Assembly: GCA_002337125.1 (NCBI GenBank)
Contig: DDFJ01000001.1
Location: 62,001-126,000 of the forward strand
From: Chitinophagaceae bacterium UBA1931
GTDB lineage: Bacteria; Bacteroidota; Bacteroidia; Chitinophagales; Chitinophagaceae
Reading direction: 5' to 3'
DNA length: 64,000 nucleotides
The notes under the pieces are model-generated. The model had not been told where the DNA came from. It worked only from the letters and a program-made list of their open reading frames with translations, and did not search any database. The translations under genes were made by a program, and so were the position numbers. Below, piece by piece: positions 19,247-27,915 of the stretch (position 1 is the stretch's first letter; every line of letters starts with the position of its first letter).

Positions 19247-20902
19247 TTAACTGTTTACCATTTCCCTTGCAGTAACCAGCGATGATTCTGTTACCTTTTC
19301 GCCGCTCAGCATTTTGGCAATTGTTTCTACCTGTTCATCCTGTTTCAGCAAACGTATTTTTGTACGCACCTGTGCATGATCTTCTTCCTTATACACAAAA
19401 TAATGTGCTGATGCTTTGGCTGCAATCTGCGGCAAATGTGTAATTGTAATAACCTGGTGAGCTTGTGAAAGTTCTTTCAGTAATATACCAACCTGTCTTG
19501 CAGCTTCACCACTGATGCCGCTGTCTATTTCATCAAAAATCATGGTTGGTAATTCAATGCCTGCTGCAACTAGCGATTTAATACAAAGCATTAACCGGCT
19601 TAACTCGCCACCACTTGCAACTTTGCTGATGGGTTCAAAACGGTTACTCTTGTTCGCATCAAATAAAAAACTGATCTCATCTTTGCCATAACTGTTCAGC
19701 GCTGTTTCTTTCAGTTCAACTTTCAGTCTTGCATTGGGCATTCCTACACGGTTGAGTAATCCATTTACCTGTTCACAGAAAGGTGCCGACTGTTTTTTTC
19801 TTTTCTGGTGAATGGCTTCTGCTTCTTTATCTAATTGCAGTTTTAACTGCTGTACTTCTTTTTCTTTCGCAACAATGCTTTGCTCCATATCAAACACAAC
19901 CTGTACTTCTTCTTCCAGTCTTTGCTGAAGTGCAATTAATTCATTGGTGGTTTGCAACCCGTGTTTTTTCTGAAGTTTATAACCCAGTTCCAACCGCTCA
20001 TTAATCTGCTGTATCCTGGCTTCATCAATGCTGATTGAGTTCTGCAGATGATCTAACTCCGATGCAATATCAGCCAGTTCAATCTGTGCTGATTGTAAAC
20101 GGCCTGTTATTTCAGCAAGATCTTTGTGCACATCTTTATAATGCTGTAAACGTTGTAAAACCGATTTCAGTTGCTGTACCACAGGTGCTTCACCTTCATT
20201 TAAAAACTGCACCGCTTCATTAAGTACAGATGAAATAGCCCCCGCATTATTCAGCAGTTGTAATTCCTGGTCGAGTTGTTCCAGTTCATCTTCTTTGAAC
20301 GAAGCTTCAGTAAGTTCATTCAGCAAAAACTGTTTGTAATCCTGTTCCTTCTTTGCCTGCAGTTGCTGCTCTTTTAACTGCTGCAGTTCTTTCTGCATTT
20401 TACTGAACTGCAGAAAACTGCTGTGATATTGTGCAGCTTCTTTTGTACAACCGGCAAGTGCATCAAGCACTTCACGCTGAAAATTTTCTTCACCTAATTC
20501 AAGTGTGTCGAATTGCTGGTGCAGATCCACCAGCAGGGAAGTAAGTTCTTTGAGTTGCGTTAAGTTAACAGGGGTATCATTAATAAAAGCTCTTGATTTT
20601 CCATTGGGCGAAATCTCCCTTCGCAGAATCAGTTCTTCCTCTTCATCCATTTCCTGCTGTTGCAGCCATTCTTTTACTTTGATGTGATGTTCTGTGTTAA
20701 AGCTTACTTCAACAATACATTTCTTTTCCTTATCCAGTAACACATTGCTTTCGGCCCTGTTGCCAAGTACAAGACCAAGTGCCCCGAGTAAAATAGATTT
20801 ACCGGCACCGGTTTCACCTGTAATCACATCAAGACCAGGTTGAAAGCCAACCTGCAGATCATCTATAATCGCAAAATTCTTTATGGAAAGTTTGAGCAGC
20901 AT
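19247..20902 (-). CDS. recN: DNA repair protein RecN
   Basis: This SMC-like ATPase acts in double-strand-break repair by recombination. Starting at the ATG at 20902 gives 551 residues beginning MLLKLSIKNFAIIDDL, which is the normal RecN N-terminus. An upstream in-frame start would add 20 unsupported residues. Motifs are Walker A GETGAGKSILLGAL, a long coiled-coil centre rich in Gln and Glu, the signature KVASGGELSRLMLCIKSL and Walker B TMIFDEIDSGISGEAA. It follows the sialidase gene on the same strand with an 84-bp gap. Confidence 0.95.
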   Translation of the reverse strand: MLLKLSIKNFAIIDDLQVGFQPGLDVITGETGAGKSILLGALGLVLGNRAESNVLLDKEKKCIVEVSFNTEHHIKVKEWLQQQEMDEEEELILRREISPNGKSRAFINDTPVNLTQLKELTSLLVDLHQQFDTLELGEENFQREVLDALAGCTKEAAQYHSSFLQFSKMQKELQQLKEQQLQAKKEQDYKQFLLNELTEASFKEDELEQLDQELQLLNNAGAISSVLNEAVQFLNEGEAPVVQQLKSVLQRLQHYKDVHKDLAEITGRLQSAQIELADIASELDHLQNSISIDEARIQQINERLELGYKLQKKHGLQTTNELIALQQRLEEEVQVVFDMEQSIVAKEKEVQQLKLQLDKEAEAIHQKRKKQSAPFCEQVNGLLNRVGMPNARLKVELKETALNSYGKDEISFLFDANKSNRFEPISKVASGGELSRLMLCIKSLVAAGIELPTMIFDEIDSGISGEAARQVGILLKELSQAHQVITITHLPQIAAKASAHYFVYKEEDHAQVRTKIRLLKQDEQVETIAKMLSGEKVTESSLVTAREMVNS

Positions 20903-20986
20903 AGGAAAACTCAAATCTAAATCAAATGAAGCAAATGAACCAACTGCTTGGTTGAAAAACAAAAAAGTAACAATTGAAATGATGAA

Positions 20987-22096
20987 TTAATTCTGTTCAA
21001 AACTGCTGATGTCAACCTCATCAAACACAATTCCTTCATAAGCCGATTGCACACCTGCTTCATACAGGCAACCAATATTTCCATTCGGCAATACGGCAAG
21101 ATTTGAATAGGCTGATGGTCCTGCATAAAGGAGCTTCTTTTTCGTCCATGTTTGGCCATAATCATAACTGAGCCTGATCGTCATATTGGTACGGCTCTGC
21201 TCACTCGCAGGATTGGAAAAGGCAAGAAACCCTTTTCGTTTATGAAAACTGTACCACAATAAACTTCCCTGGCAAATGGGCTCGGGTAGGGCAGTATCGG
21301 CTTTTAAATCGTTCCAGGTAAGTCCGCCATCAGTACTCAGCGAAACCTGCCGGAGCTTGTTGCCGCTGTAGTTACGCATATTAAGCAGAAGTGTTTTGTT
21401 GGGCAGTTCTGCAACAGTACATTCATTTACTTTATCCTGCGGAGTGCTGCCACCCAATTTCCAGTGATTGCCTCCATCATCCGAATAAATAATATGCGAA
21501 AAATATTTTTTTGTTGAACCTTCGATATGATCGCAGGGAATAACAAGCCTGTTTTTATAGGTTCCTTTCTGGATCTGTATCCCATTGCAGGGTCCGGTGG
21601 CATACCAGGTCCAGTCAGGCTGTTTTACATCCTTTGTAATTTCTCTTGGCCCAGTCCAGTTGTTGCCGTCATCAGTTGATGAAAGCACAAATACCCGTCG
21701 TGTATCAGTTGACTTCCGGGCAATGATGGCAGTTTCATGATCAGGCCCGTAATTCCATGTCGTCAGCAAAAAGATTTTTCCATTGCGTTGATCAACAACA
21801 GGGGCAGGGTTGCCGCAGGTATTTTCTTCATCACTCCAAACAACAGAAAGGGCACCCCATGTTTTGCCATTATCCGTTGAACGTTTTACAACCACGTCAA
21901 TATCGCCTGCATCACCACAATTGTTTTTCCTTGCTTCAGCAAACGCTAGCAATGTGCCTTTGGTAGTTGTAATCAGCGCAGGTATGCGGAAACACTGGTA
22001 ACCATCTTCACCATTTTTAAAAATGTAAGGAAGTGATTGCGCAGGCAATTGAATTAATAACGTGCTGCATACAATAAATACAATGACTGTTTTCAT
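20987..22096 (-). CDS. Exo-alpha-sialidase (BNR/Asp-box), GH33-like
   Basis: The ATG at 22096 gives a 369-residue protein with a clean signal peptide (MKTVIVFIVCSTLLIQLPAQS); the longer frame upstream adds 31 residues that would spoil it. The FRIPALI motif supplies the first arginine of the sialidase triad. Asp boxes STDNGKTW, STDDGNNW, YSDDGGNHW, STDGGLTW and SYDYGQTW mark a six-bladed propeller. It would cleave terminal sialic acids or a related sugar outside the inner membrane. No sialic acid catabolic genes are nearby, so the true substrate is open. Confidence 0.85.
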   Translation of the reverse strand: MKTVIVFIVCSTLLIQLPAQSLPYIFKNGEDGYQCFRIPALITTTKGTLLAFAEARKNNCGDAGDIDVVVKRSTDNGKTWGALSVVWSDEENTCGNPAPVVDQRNGKIFLLTTWNYGPDHETAIIARKSTDTRRVFVLSSTDDGNNWTGPREITKDVKQPDWTWYATGPCNGIQIQKGTYKNRLVIPCDHIEGSTKKYFSHIIYSDDGGNHWKLGGSTPQDKVNECTVAELPNKTLLLNMRNYSGNKLRQVSLSTDGGLTWNDLKADTALPEPICQGSLLWYSFHKRKGFLAFSNPASEQSRTNMTIRLSYDYGQTWTKKKLLYAGPSAYSNLAVLPNGNIGCLYEAGVQSAYEGIVFDEVDISSFEQN

Positions 22097-22309
22097 GCAA
22101 ACGGTTTTTAAAAAACGGTGAATAGTTCGGCTAAAGTTAACTGATCTTTTTTGCCGGAAAGTGAGAGAAAAGATAAATCGGGTAAACAAGGAAGAACGCT
22201 AATGATTGATAAGAAATAGAAAGAGTTTATTTGTGCATCGTGGCAATAGATTTGTTTCTTTCCTTCTTTCCGTCTTCCCGGCTACTATGTTTTCGAAACA
22301 CGCAACAAT

Positions 22310-22335
22310 AAAAAAGGGCACTTAAAAGTGCCCTT
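22310..22335 (-). terminator. Intrinsic terminator of the zinc-ribbon gene
   Basis: AAGGGCACTT and AAGTGCCCTT form a perfect 10-bp stem (22314-22323 with 22326-22335). Read on the minus strand it is followed by a T6 tract, 20 bp after the stop of the gene at 22356. Confidence 0.92.
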
Positions 22336-22355
22336 ACTATAAATCGTTTTCAGAA

Positions 22356-23108
22356 TTAAAGATCAACTGAATCATTCAGATCAGCATCAACAAGAATACG
22401 ACCACAGTTTTCGCAAACAATGATTTTCTTGCGCTGCCTGATTTCACTCTGACGTTGCGGAGGAATAGTGTTGAAGCAACCACCACAGCTTTCCCTTTCA
22501 ATAGGAACAACGGATAAGCCATTCCTGTAGCTGTTACGGATACGGTCGAAGCTGGCAAGTAAACGGTCTTCAACAGCTTCTCTTGCACCTGCTACCTGCG
22601 ATTTCAGCTGGTTTTCTTCTTTCTCTGTATCAACAATAATTTTATCTAATTCACCTTTCTTGTGTTCCAGGTTTTTTTCTTTGTTGCCAATGGCTTTTTT
22701 TGCCTTTTCAAGAACCTCACTTTTTTCAATGAGTTCTTCATTGGCATCTTTGATATGCTTTTCGGCCAGTTTTATTTCCAGGCCCTGCATTTCAATTTCC
22801 TTATTAATCGCTTCAAACTCCCTGTTGTTTTTTACATTCTCAGCCTGCTTCTCATACTTCTTCAACAGCGCCTGCGATTCTTTAATGATTTCCTTCTTGC
22901 TTTCAATAAATTCCTGGATACCATTGATCTCTTCTTCAATACGGTGTTTACGTGCATTTAAACCTTCAATCTCGTCTTCAAGGTCTTTTACTTCCATAGG
23001 TAATTCACCTTTCAGAATCTGGATCTGATCCAGTTTGCTTTCAATTTTCTGAACACGGATCAGCGCTTTTAATTTTTCTTCTACAGAATAATCTTTTACG
23101 GTAGGCAT
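22356..23108 (-). CDS. Coiled-coil C4 zinc-ribbon protein (zf-RING_7 family)
   Basis: The 250-residue protein is mostly heptad-rich coiled coil (about residues 15-180), followed by a C-terminal zinc ribbon with Cys pairs in CGGC and CENC. This is the layout of the HP0958/CT398-type family, whose members have been linked to RNA or flagellar-protein handling elsewhere. The function in Bacteroidota is not settled. It lies 97 bp downstream of the Nif3-family gene on the same strand, an arrangement I recall as common in the phylum, which hints at shared expression. Confidence 0.85.
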   Translation of the reverse strand: MPTVKDYSVEEKLKALIRVQKIESKLDQIQILKGELPMEVKDLEDEIEGLNARKHRIEEEINGIQEFIESKKEIIKESQALLKKYEKQAENVKNNREFEAINKEIEMQGLEIKLAEKHIKDANEELIEKSEVLEKAKKAIGNKEKNLEHKKGELDKIIVDTEKEENQLKSQVAGAREAVEDRLLASFDRIRNSYRNGLSVVPIERESCGGCFNTIPPQRQSEIRQRKKIIVCENCGRILVDADLNDSVDL

Positions 23109-23165
23109 ATGAATGTTTGAAGTTTTTTTGTTTGTATCCGGCTTTATAATCTCTGCTCAACCTTG

Positions 23166-23185
23166 GTTGTGTCACTCACTTGTAC
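23166..23185. repeat. Half copy of a REP/MITE-like palindrome
   Basis: GTTGTGTCACTCACTTGTAC matches 20 of 20 bases at 43843-43862, where it is one arm of a complete inverted repeat. Here the partner arm is absent. It lies between the Nif3-family gene and the zinc-ribbon gene. Confidence 0.6.
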
Positions 23186-23205
23186 ATCCGGTATTTCTGC
23201 TCAGC

Positions 23206-24303
23206 TTAACTGAAATACACAACAGGATTTGTTTTCACACCAGTTTTGAGGACGGCAAAGTTAAGGAATTTCCCGCTCAACCAATCAGCTAATAATTCAA
23301 TTGTAAACTGTTCACTTTCCCAATGCCCGATGTCGGCTAAAATCATCCCGTTTTCGGCATCAAAAAACTCGTGGTATTTCACATCACCGGTAATATAAAT
23401 ATCAACACCGGCAGCCATTGCTGTTTTAGTTAAAAAGCTGCCTGCACCGCCACAAACTGCCACTTTACTGATTGGTTTTCCCGGTAGCGGGGTATGCCTG
23501 ATAATGCTTAAATGAAACTGATTTTTAACCTGTTGAAGAAAATCTGTTGCCGGCATTGGTTCCTTCAGCTCACCAATCATTCCCGAACCAACAGATGAAA
23601 ACGGGTTATCCAGGGCTACAATATCGTAAGCTACCTCTTCGTAAGGGTGGGCTTTGATCATGGCCCAAACGACCTTCTTCTCCAGCCAGGCAGGGAAAAT
23701 CACTTCCAGCTTTACTTCCTCTTCCTCATGTCGCTTGCCAATCTGTCCAACAAAGGGATTCGTGCCCTCCGATGCCCGGAACGTTCCGGTTCCCGTTATA
23801 TTGAAACTGCACTCATCATACAAACCAATTGTTCCGCCACCGGCTTTGAAAATAGCTGAACGCACTTCCTCAGCTTGTGCTACAGGTACAAATGTGTACA
23901 GTTTTTTCAGCAGGTTAGGTTTGGGCTGCAGAATTTGTGTATTGACTAAGCCCAGCTTCTCCGCCATTTTAGCGCTTACACCATTTGCGATATTATCCAG
24001 GTTGGTATGGATGGCATAAATAGCAATATCATGTTTAATGGAGCTGATAACCGCTTTTTCAACATAATTTTTGCCGTTGATCTTTTTCAATCCGCTGAAA
24101 ACAATAGGGTGGTGGGCCACTAAAAGGTTGCAGCCCTTTGATTTTGCTTCCAGGATTACTTCTTCGGTTGCATCAAGGCTTACCATGATTCCGGTACAAT
24201 CCCATGCTGGGGAACCGGTGATGAGCCCGGCATTATCATAACTTTCCTGCAATGAAAGTGGTGCTGCCTGCTCTAAAAAACGGATGATTTCTGCAATTTG
24301 CAT
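23206..24303 (-). CDS. Nif3-like dinuclear metal-centre protein (DUF34, YqfO type)
   Basis: The 365-residue protein has the metal-binding His and Asp of Nif3 proteins: AHHPIVFSGLKKI, AIHTNLDN, and C-terminal GDVKYHEFFDA and IGHWESEQ. A PII-like insert occupies about residues 125-235, as in the longer YqfO form. These proteins form toroidal hexamers. Database names such as GTP cyclohydrolase I type 2 are not well supported, so the role remains general. It is the first gene ahead of the zinc-ribbon gene on the minus strand. Confidence 0.92.
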   Translation of the reverse strand: MQIAEIIRFLEQAAPLSLQESYDNAGLITGSPAWDCTGIMVSLDATEEVILEAKSKGCNLLVAHHPIVFSGLKKINGKNYVEKAVISSIKHDIAIYAIHTNLDNIANGVSAKMAEKLGLVNTQILQPKPNLLKKLYTFVPVAQAEEVRSAIFKAGGGTIGLYDECSFNITGTGTFRASEGTNPFVGQIGKRHEEEEVKLEVIFPAWLEKKVVWAMIKAHPYEEVAYDIVALDNPFSSVGSGMIGELKEPMPATDFLQQVKNQFHLSIIRHTPLPGKPISKVAVCGGAGSFLTKTAMAAGVDIYITGDVKYHEFFDAENGMILADIGHWESEQFTIELLADWLSGKFLNFAVLKTGVKTNPVVYFS

Positions 24304-24419
24304 GGAATAAAAATAAGATAATTCGGTTTGAAACGTTGAAAGAGATGGACTGAACAGCCAGCCTCTGTGAAATCAAAAAAACTAATTGTACTTTCACTGT
24401 TTGTCAAATTCAATAACTC

Positions 24420-24836
24420 ATGAAATATCTGTTCATTCTTCTTTTCTCAATACTTGCAGTATCCGGGTGCAGACTTAAAAAAACACAGGAGCAGATTGCA
24501 GAGGATATTATTGTGAAAGCAATGACAGATGGCCGCTGGACTGTTACGGTTTACAACGATGGCACCGATTATCTCTCTGAATTTAATGGTTATGAATTCC
24601 AGTTTAAATCCGACCATACAGTTGATGCGATCAAAAATGCTTTAACAGAAAAAACAGGTACATGGCTGGGCGATGGATTGGCCATGACCATTAGTTCTCA
24701 ATTTCCTTCGGGCTCCAACCCAACTTTACTTCGTTTAAATGGTGTGTGGAAGGTTGTCAATAATAACTGGACCTGGGTAAAAGCAACCCAAACCATTAAC
24801 GGCAAACTCACAACACTCGAACTTCAGAAAAAATAG
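24420..24836 (+). CDS. Small lipoprotein of unknown function
   Basis: The 138-residue protein has a lipobox VSGC (Cys17) and a mature part rich in beta strands (RWTVTVYNDGTDYLSEFNGY, FQFKSDHTVDAI, TGTWLGDGLAMTI). The pattern resembles lipocalin-like or META-like small lipoproteins in which the bulk of the chain ends with short strands and Trp residues, but no family was recognised. It is convergent with the cytochrome c gene, 6 bp away. Confidence 0.75.
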   Translation: MKYLFILLFSILAVSGCRLKKTQEQIAEDIIVKAMTDGRWTVTVYNDGTDYLSEFNGYEFQFKSDHTVDAIKNALTEKTGTWLGDGLAMTISSQFPSGSNPTLLRLNGVWKVVNNNWTWVKATQTINGKLTTLELQKK

Positions 24837-24842
24837 CTGCTG

Positions 24843-25331
24843 TTACTTTCCGTCAACAGTGCGCAGATACTCGTAAATCGATAATGCCTGCTCTTCATTT
24901 AACCCAAGCTGCAGCATTTTAACCTGGTAAAATTCAGCTTTCGACTTCAGTCTTGGATCAACCTGCATCATCTGGTTGGTGTTTGTAATCACGTTTAAAA
25001 CCCATTCAGGTTTGAAGTTTTTTGTCACACCTTTCAAGCCGGGTCCGCCAATTACATCTTCTGTTAACCGGTGGCAGCTGCTGCAGGTACTTTCAAATAA
25101 TGCTTTTCCAACAACAGCTTTTTTTGCATCTGGTTCGCTGCTTAAGCTGACATTGGTAAAACTGCCAATTCCTTTTTCAGCATCATAATTGCTGTTACTG
25201 TTGTCCGAAGGTGGAATAACCGTTTTGGAAGATGGGTGAACAGCTACATCTGCTGTTGTTTGTTCATTGTTACAGGCATTTAATCCAGTAAATAAAGCGA
25301 TGGTGCATATCCATACTGAAAGGTCCTTCAT
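24843..25331 (-). CDS. Mono-heme cytochrome c lipoprotein
   Basis: I chose the ATG at 25331 (162 residues, MKDLSVWICTIALFTGLNACNN) because the upstream frame begins only with TTG and this start gives a proper lipoprotein signal with the lipid Cys in LNAC. A single heme site CSSCH sits near residue 92, with a likely distal Met in QMMQVDPRLK. It is a class I type domain of about 90 residues that would carry electrons in the periplasm. The partner enzyme is not apparent in the neighbourhood. Confidence 0.88.
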   Translation of the reverse strand: MKDLSVWICTIALFTGLNACNNEQTTADVAVHPSSKTVIPPSDNSNSNYDAEKGIGSFTNVSLSSEPDAKKAVVGKALFESTCSSCHRLTEDVIGGPGLKGVTKNFKPEWVLNVITNTNQMMQVDPRLKSKAEFYQVKMLQLGLNEEQALSIYEYLRTVDGK

Positions 25332-25464
25332 AAATCTGTTTTTTGGCAAATGTATTGGATTCAGGCTTTCAATAAATAAAGAAAAAATACAATTGTTTCA
25401 GATGAATAAACTTGCCCGTTTAACAATTTTGAAATTCTTTTGTTAGATAAAAAAAACAGAAACA

Positions 25465-25935
25465 ATGACAATACAGAAAGGACAAAAAGCCCCCGATTTT
25501 ACGCTTTACGACAGTGCTAAAAACAAAGTAAGTTTATCCGATTTCAAAGGAAAGAATGTGTTGCTGCTGTTCTTTCCAATGGCATTTACCAGCGTATGCA
25601 CCAAAGAACTTTGCTCGGTACGGGATGATATTGCCCGTTACAGCAATGCCGATGCGGAGGTATTGGGTATTTCGGTTGATTCGCTGTATACTCTTGCCAA
25701 ATACAAAGAACTGGAACATTACAACTTTCCCTTGCTGAGCGATTTTAATAAAACGGTTTCGGAAATCTATGGTTCAATCTACGAGCAATGGAATTACGAC
25801 ATGAAGGGAGTATCGAAGCGTAGTGCATTTATTATTGACAAAGAAGGGGTGGTGCAATATGCCGAAGTCTTGGAGAATCCGGGCAATGTGCCTGATTTCA
25901 AAACGATTAACGAAATTCTTGAAACATTAAAATAA
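25465..25935 (+). CDS. Peroxiredoxin, AhpC/TSA family
   Basis: The 156-residue cytoplasmic protein has the thioredoxin fold start GQKAPDFTLYDSAKNKVSLSDF and the active-site region FFPMAFTSVCTKELC. Cys45 is the peroxidatic residue and Cys50 a possible resolving residue, as in atypical two-Cys BCP or AhpE-like enzymes. It reduces hydrogen peroxide or organic peroxides. It is divergent from the cytochrome c gene, with a 133-bp spacer. Confidence 0.92.
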   Translation: MTIQKGQKAPDFTLYDSAKNKVSLSDFKGKNVLLLFFPMAFTSVCTKELCSVRDDIARYSNADAEVLGISVDSLYTLAKYKELEHYNFPLLSDFNKTVSEIYGSIYEQWNYDMKGVSKRSAFIIDKEGVVQYAEVLENPGNVPDFKTINEILETLK

Positions 25936-26050
25936 AATTAAATTAAAAGCGGGGAAACTACTTAACCCACATACGGCCTGGTATTTGATTTTTAACAAAA
26001 TGTGATAAAAAAGCTTGGTTTTTGTAAATAATAAAATTAGATTTGCTTCG

Positions 26051-26398
26051 TTGAAACGGGTCTTAACAATATTAACCATTATCCTTTCGATCGCCACAAC
26101 AGCCTCTGCACAGTCTAACAGACCGGTAGCAGGTGGTACTGAAAATGTGGTTAAACAGGTGCATTTTTACCCCAACCCGGCATCTTCTTTTATCAATTTC
26201 GAATTCAAGGACGTTAATCTTTCCAACTACTCTTTACGTGTGTTTAATTTTATTGGTAAAAAGGTTCTGGAAGTAAACAGCCTTTCACAACGTACTGTTG
26301 TAAACCTGAACGACTTTTTCCGTGGTGTATATATCTTTCAGTTAACCGATCGTAATGGTCAGGTAATTGAAAGTGGAAAATTCCAGGTAGTGAAATAA
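26051..26398 (+). CDS. Secreted protein made only of a type IX sorting domain
   Basis: No ATG exists in this frame. The TTG at 26051 is the best start because it gives a clean signal peptide (KRVLTILTIILSIATTASAQ) and a 115-residue protein; another TTG at 26015 would add 12 residues. The mature chain is essentially one Por/type A sorting domain: VHFYPNPASSFINFEF, the middle strand LRVFNFIGKKVLEV, and the end GVYIFQLTDRNGQVIESGKFQVVK. Such domains normally sit at the C-terminus of large cargo proteins. Here there is almost no cargo. Confidence 0.8.
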   Translation: MKRVLTILTIILSIATTASAQSNRPVAGGTENVVKQVHFYPNPASSFINFEFKDVNLSNYSLRVFNFIGKKVLEVNSLSQRTVVNLNDFFRGVYIFQLTDRNGQVIESGKFQVVK

Positions 26399-26420
26399 TT
26401 TATACAATTCTTCTAAATAG

Positions 26421-26446
26421 AAAGGCGGGTATTACCCGCCTTTTTT
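26421..26446. terminator. Bidirectional intrinsic terminator
   Basis: AAAGGCGGGT (26421-26430) pairs perfectly with ACCCGCCTTT (26434-26443) across a 3-nt loop and is followed by T6 on the plus strand. It lies between the convergent sorting-domain and rlmI-like genes; the minus-strand gene ends at 26448, so it can serve mainly the plus strand. Confidence 0.9.
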
Positions 26447-26447
26447 A

Positions 26448-27620
26448 TTACATCACCTGTACAATCAGGAATTTTAAATAGTGTGTGTTTTCCCATCCCC
26501 AAACAATCGGGTGGTCCGAGCTCTGGGTCTGGAAAGTAACCTGTCTTAATTGTCGCCTGGCATCTTTCGCAGCCATCTGTATGATTTCTAAAAACAGATC
26601 GGGCTGCACAAGATTGGTGCAGGAAGAAGTGACCAGGAAACCTCCCGGCTTTACTAACTTCATTCCCCGCAGGTTGATTTCTTTGTAACCGGTAATCGCT
26701 TTCTGGATGGTTGCCCTTGACTTGGTGAAGGAAGGCGGATCAAGCATCACCACATCGTATTGCTTTCCTTCTTTAACCCATGTTTTCAACACATCAAATG
26801 CATTTACACATTCAAATTTGCATTTATCTGCCACACCGTTCAGTTCTGCATTTTTGTTACACATAGCAATCGCACTTTCGGAAATATCCAGTCCGTGCAC
26901 CGATTTGGCACCATAATGTGCAGCATGAATTTCAAATGTGCCGGTATAGGTAAAAGCGCCCAAAACATCGGCGCCTTTTACAATATGCTGAATGGCCCGG
27001 CGGTTGTCCTGCTGATCAAGGAAGTAACCGGTTTTTTGACCATTGGCAAGATCAACATGAAACTTCAATCCGTTTTCCTGAATGATGATATTGGTATCAA
27101 ACGGCTCACTCAAAAATCCTTTCTGCTGCTGCATACCTTCCAGTTCTCGGATAGGCACATCGTTGCGTTCGTAAATACCTTTTGGCTGAAAAATCTGCTG
27201 AATAGCGTTCACAATTGCATCTTTCCAGATATCAATTCCAAGAGCAAGGGTCTGGATAACAAAATAATCATTGAATTTATCAACGATGAGCTGTGGTAAA
27301 CCATCAGCTTCACCAAAAATTAAACGGCAGTTTTCTTTATAACCCATCTGTTGCCGTTGTTTCCATGCTTCAGTTAATTTCTTTAAAAAGAAATCATCAT
27401 TTATTTCTTCATTTCTTTTACGGGTAAGAATGCGAACCAGTATCTGTGATTTGGGATTGATATAACCTCTTCCCAAAAACTTATCGTCGTGTGTAAATAC
27501 ATCTACAATATCCCCCGGGGCAGCATCGCCTTCAACCCTGTTTACCTCGTTGGCAAAAACCCAGGGGTGCCCGTTGATAACCCTTTGTGAAATTTTCCTG
27601 TTCAGAATAACTTTTGTCAT
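26448..27620 (-). CDS. rlmI: 23S rRNA m5C methyltransferase of the RlmI family
   Basis: The ATG at 27620 gives 390 residues beginning MTKVILNRKISQRVINGHPWVF, the usual PUA-domain start; an upstream TTG would add 13 residues. The PUA domain (about 1-75) is followed by the EEHEE-like linker domain and a Rossmann methyltransferase with VLGAFTYTGTFEIHAA, GLDISESAI and VMLDPPSFTKS. RlmI methylates C1962 of 23S rRNA in Escherichia coli. The assignment to the family is firm, while the exact target base is by analogy. Confidence 0.88.
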   Translation of the reverse strand: MTKVILNRKISQRVINGHPWVFANEVNRVEGDAAPGDIVDVFTHDDKFLGRGYINPKSQILVRILTRKRNEEINDDFFLKKLTEAWKQRQQMGYKENCRLIFGEADGLPQLIVDKFNDYFVIQTLALGIDIWKDAIVNAIQQIFQPKGIYERNDVPIRELEGMQQQKGFLSEPFDTNIIIQENGLKFHVDLANGQKTGYFLDQQDNRRAIQHIVKGADVLGAFTYTGTFEIHAAHYGAKSVHGLDISESAIAMCNKNAELNGVADKCKFECVNAFDVLKTWVKEGKQYDVVMLDPPSFTKSRATIQKAITGYKEINLRGMKLVKPGGFLVTSSCTNLVQPDLFLEIIQMAAKDARRQLRQVTFQTQSSDHPIVWGWENTHYLKFLIVQVM

Positions 27621-27744
27621 AGCGGGCAAAGTTATCTGTAAAAACAGTTTCAAAGTCAATGAATTTTTGGCGGCATGATACAGGATATTTAATATATGGC
27701 CGCTTCATTCCTTATTTTTTACCATACAAATCAATACACAGAAA

Positions 27745-27758
27745 GCACGAAGAAGAAG
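27745..27758. repeat. GCACGAAGAAGAAG intergenic repeat, copy 2
   Basis: It is identical to 19105-19118 and lies 11 bp before heptamer array B. The whole spacer 27621-27915 between rlmI and grpE holds these repeats and the grpE promoter but no gene. Confidence 0.4.
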
Positions 27759-27769
27759 GTTGGAACGCT

Positions 27770-27797
27770 CATTCACCATTGACCATTCACTATTCAC
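27770..27797. repeat. Heptamer array B, 4 x 7 bp
   Basis: The units CATTCAC, CATTGAC, CATTCAC and TATTCAC adjoin one another. They differ at only two positions. Confidence 0.65.
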
Positions 27798-27867
27798 AAT
27801 CTTCGCTAACGAATGATGTTTCACGCCTCACTTGTGTTAGGTAAGACAATTTGTCCCAATTCATTGC

Positions 27868-27897
27868 TTGGCAATATTCTTGACGAACTTACCTTTG
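27868..27897 (+). promoter_or_regulatory. Candidate promoter of grpE-dnaJ
   Basis: TACCTTTG (27890-27897) is a perfect -7 box of the Bacteroidota primary sigma factor. A TTGG at 27868-27871 or TTGC at 27864 could act as -33 box, with spacing of 18 or 22 bp. The start of transcription would be near 27904, only 12 nt before the chosen ATG. Confidence 0.5.
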
Positions 27898-27915
27898 CCG
27901 ACAATTTTACCTTTT

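Noticed and set aside
20903..20962. 20-residue N-terminal extension of RecN
   Set aside because: RecN proteins begin with MLxxLxIxNFAxI; the ATG at 20902 fits and the added residues have no support.
22660..23028. Plus-strand ORF rich in Phe and Ser opposite the zinc-ribbon gene
   Set aside because: It is the reverse image of a Lys/Glu-rich coiled coil. The true gene has domains and a terminator on the minus strand.
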